DNA from: Candidatus Eiseniibacteriota bacterium
GTDB taxonomy: Bacteria; Eisenbacteria; RBG-16-71-46; JAFGJU01
Assembly: GCA_016928935.1 (NCBI GenBank)
Contig: JAFGJU010000026.1
Coordinates: 1 to 6,070, forward strand
DNA length: 6,070 nucleotides
Direction of reading: 5' to 3'
Shown: in pieces, positions 5,241-6,070 of the stretch
Layout of the letters: the number at the start of each line of letters is the position of its first letter
Numbering within the stretch: position 1 is the stretch's first letter
Program-made: the position numbers and the translations under genes
Notes under the pieces: generated by a model
What the model saw: only the letters and a program-made list of their open reading frames with translations
What the model was told of the DNA's origin: nothing
Database searches by the model: none

Positions 5241-6070
5241 CTACGTGTCGGCGAGGATTCTCACGAACTCGCCGTTCTTCTCCCACGTTATGCCCGGCAT
5301 CGACGACACCACGCTGTCCGTGTCTCCGGAGCGAACACTGACCGTGCCCTCCCCTCTCGCCTCGTACCTGAGGGCGTTCCTTTCCAGGCGAGCCCTGACG
5401 AAGGGCATGCGCGCGGTGGCCTCCAGCAGCACTTCTCCGCGGCGCACCAGTCTTCCGACGTTTCGGCCGAACAGCTCCAGTCCGCCGTCTGGGAACTCCC
5501 TCACGCACGCGTAAGAGGCGTCGGACTGAAGCGACTCGTCTCCCGCCTCCCCCGTCCCGAGGTTGACCAGGGAGGTCTCTTCGAGGGCCTCGGTCCTGGT
5601 CTTGACGACGCTGAAAAGCCTTGCTTCCCGGCCCGCGGCCGGGAACGACACCTGTGGCCGTTTGTCGCGCCCGGTGCCGGCCACCACACAGGTCTCCAGC
5701 AGCACCGTGCCCTTGAACCTTCCCTTCACCGAAAGGCACGGAGAGGGCGCCTTCTCCCAGAACCTCGGAGAATTCCATCCTCGTATGGGCTCTGTCTGGC
5801 CCTCGACCAGCGAGGCGCCGCCCGCGCTCGCGGCCGAGGTGAAGAGCAACGACCCGGCGTCGTCCTCGCCCGCCCGGACCTCCACGCACCCCTCATCAGC
5901 CAGCAGGGTCGCCGGACCGCCCAGATGGAAGTTCTGCTCGTACTCGTGCCAGCCCTTCCCCGAAAGCAGGTCCACGACCACGAGCGTGGCCGGCTTGACG
6001 AACACCACCGCCCTACGGTGCCTCACCGGGTCCCTCAGGCCGAGGTACCCGTCGTGCGACGCACTCACAA
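5241..6070 (-). CDS. Heparinase II/III-like protein, C-terminal part (5'-truncated by window edge)
   Basis: The frame is open from the window edge and ends at TAG (5241-5243), giving about 275 residues of the C-terminal part. The opening segment HDGYLGLRDPVRHRRAVVF (from residue 5), then KPATLVVVDLLSGKGWHEYEQNFHLG (25-50), matches the start of the beta-sandwich region of heparinase II/III-like proteins. The conserved feel comes from the HdGY and hRR motifs, the 'vvvDll.g.g.H' strand pair, and H41 and H48. The rest is a beta-rich series with no membrane segment. Family enzymes cleave uronate-containing polysaccharides by beta-elimination; the alpha/alpha-toroid domain with much of the active site, and any signal peptide, would lie beyond position 6070. 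A GTG at 6066-6068 is in frame but is not a plausible start, because it would begin in mid-domain. In glycan biosynthesis loci such proteins are common and often of unproven activity; here it may trim or edit the polymer. Confidence 0.82.
   Translation of the reverse strand, partial: VSASHDGYLGLRDPVRHRRAVVFVKPATLVVVDLLSGKGWHEYEQNFHLGGPATLLADEGCVEVRAGEDDAGSLLFTSAASAGGASLVEGQTEPIRGWNSPRFWEKAPSPCLSVKGRFKGTVLLETCVVAGTGRDKRPQVSFPAAGREARLFSVVKTRTEALEETSLVNLGTGEAGDESLQSDASYACVREFPDGGLELFGRNVGRLVRRGEVLLEATARMPFVRARLERNALRYEARGEGTVSVRSGDTDSVVSSMPGITWEKNGEFVRILADT

Noticed and set aside
5233..5889. Minus-strand open frame of 218 codons overlapping the heparinase-like gene
   Set aside because: It is in another frame of the same strand, is Gly/Arg-rich and low-complexity, whereas the chosen frame carries heparinase II/III motifs.
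1..6070. CRISPR array, insertion sequence ends, tRNA or rRNA genes
   Set aside because: No spaced direct repeats, transposase fragments, terminal inverted repeats or cloverleaf-like segments were found; coding sequence covers nearly all bases.

Overview
The window is a compact, GC-rich stretch in which every supported gene lies on the minus strand, so transcription runs from high to low coordinates. Six genes fill almost all of it. In transcription order they are: the C-terminal part of a heparinase II/III-like protein (5241-6070, N-terminus outside the window); a Gfo/Idh/MocA oxidoreductase (4170-5219); an uncharacterised TIM-barrel protein with an aldo/keto-reductase-like C-terminus (3283-4173); an AlgD-type GDP-mannose 6-dehydrogenase (1901-3217); a GT4-type glycosyltransferase with a GTG start (741-1904); and the N-terminal 248 residues of a radical SAM protein that is probably SPASM-containing (1-744, C-terminus outside the window). 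I see no RNA gene, mobile element, CRISPR array or origin.

The layout is that of a single operon. Three junctions are 4-base stop/start overlaps: ATGA at 4170-4173, GTGA at 1901-1904 and ATGA at 741-744. A fourth junction is a 21-base gap (5220-5240). Only the 65-base gap at 3218-3282 is larger, and it holds two small inverted repeats but no recognisable promoter or poly-U terminator. The operon promoter must lie upstream of position 6070.

The gene set points to synthesis and tailoring of a uronate-containing surface or extracellular glycan. The AlgD-like enzyme would supply GDP-mannuronate (or a related nucleotide-uronate), the GT4 enzyme would transfer a sugar, and the oxidoreductase would modify a sugar or nucleotide-sugar. 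The heparinase-fold protein would be a natural beta-elimination partner for a uronate polymer. The roles of the TIM-barrel protein and the radical SAM protein are open, and they are the parts of the locus most likely to hold undescribed chemistry. The pathway itself is inference: neither substrates nor the polymer can be read from the sequence.

The organism cannot be named. The dehydrogenase gene uses ATA for 13 of 22 isoleucines and AGG for 16 of 27 arginines (hand counts), although the DNA is GC-rich. That pairing is frequent in archaea and in some thermophilic or candidate-phylum bacteria, and unusual for typical GC-rich Proteobacteria or Actinobacteria. Strong GGAGG-type ribosome binding sites occur before most genes.
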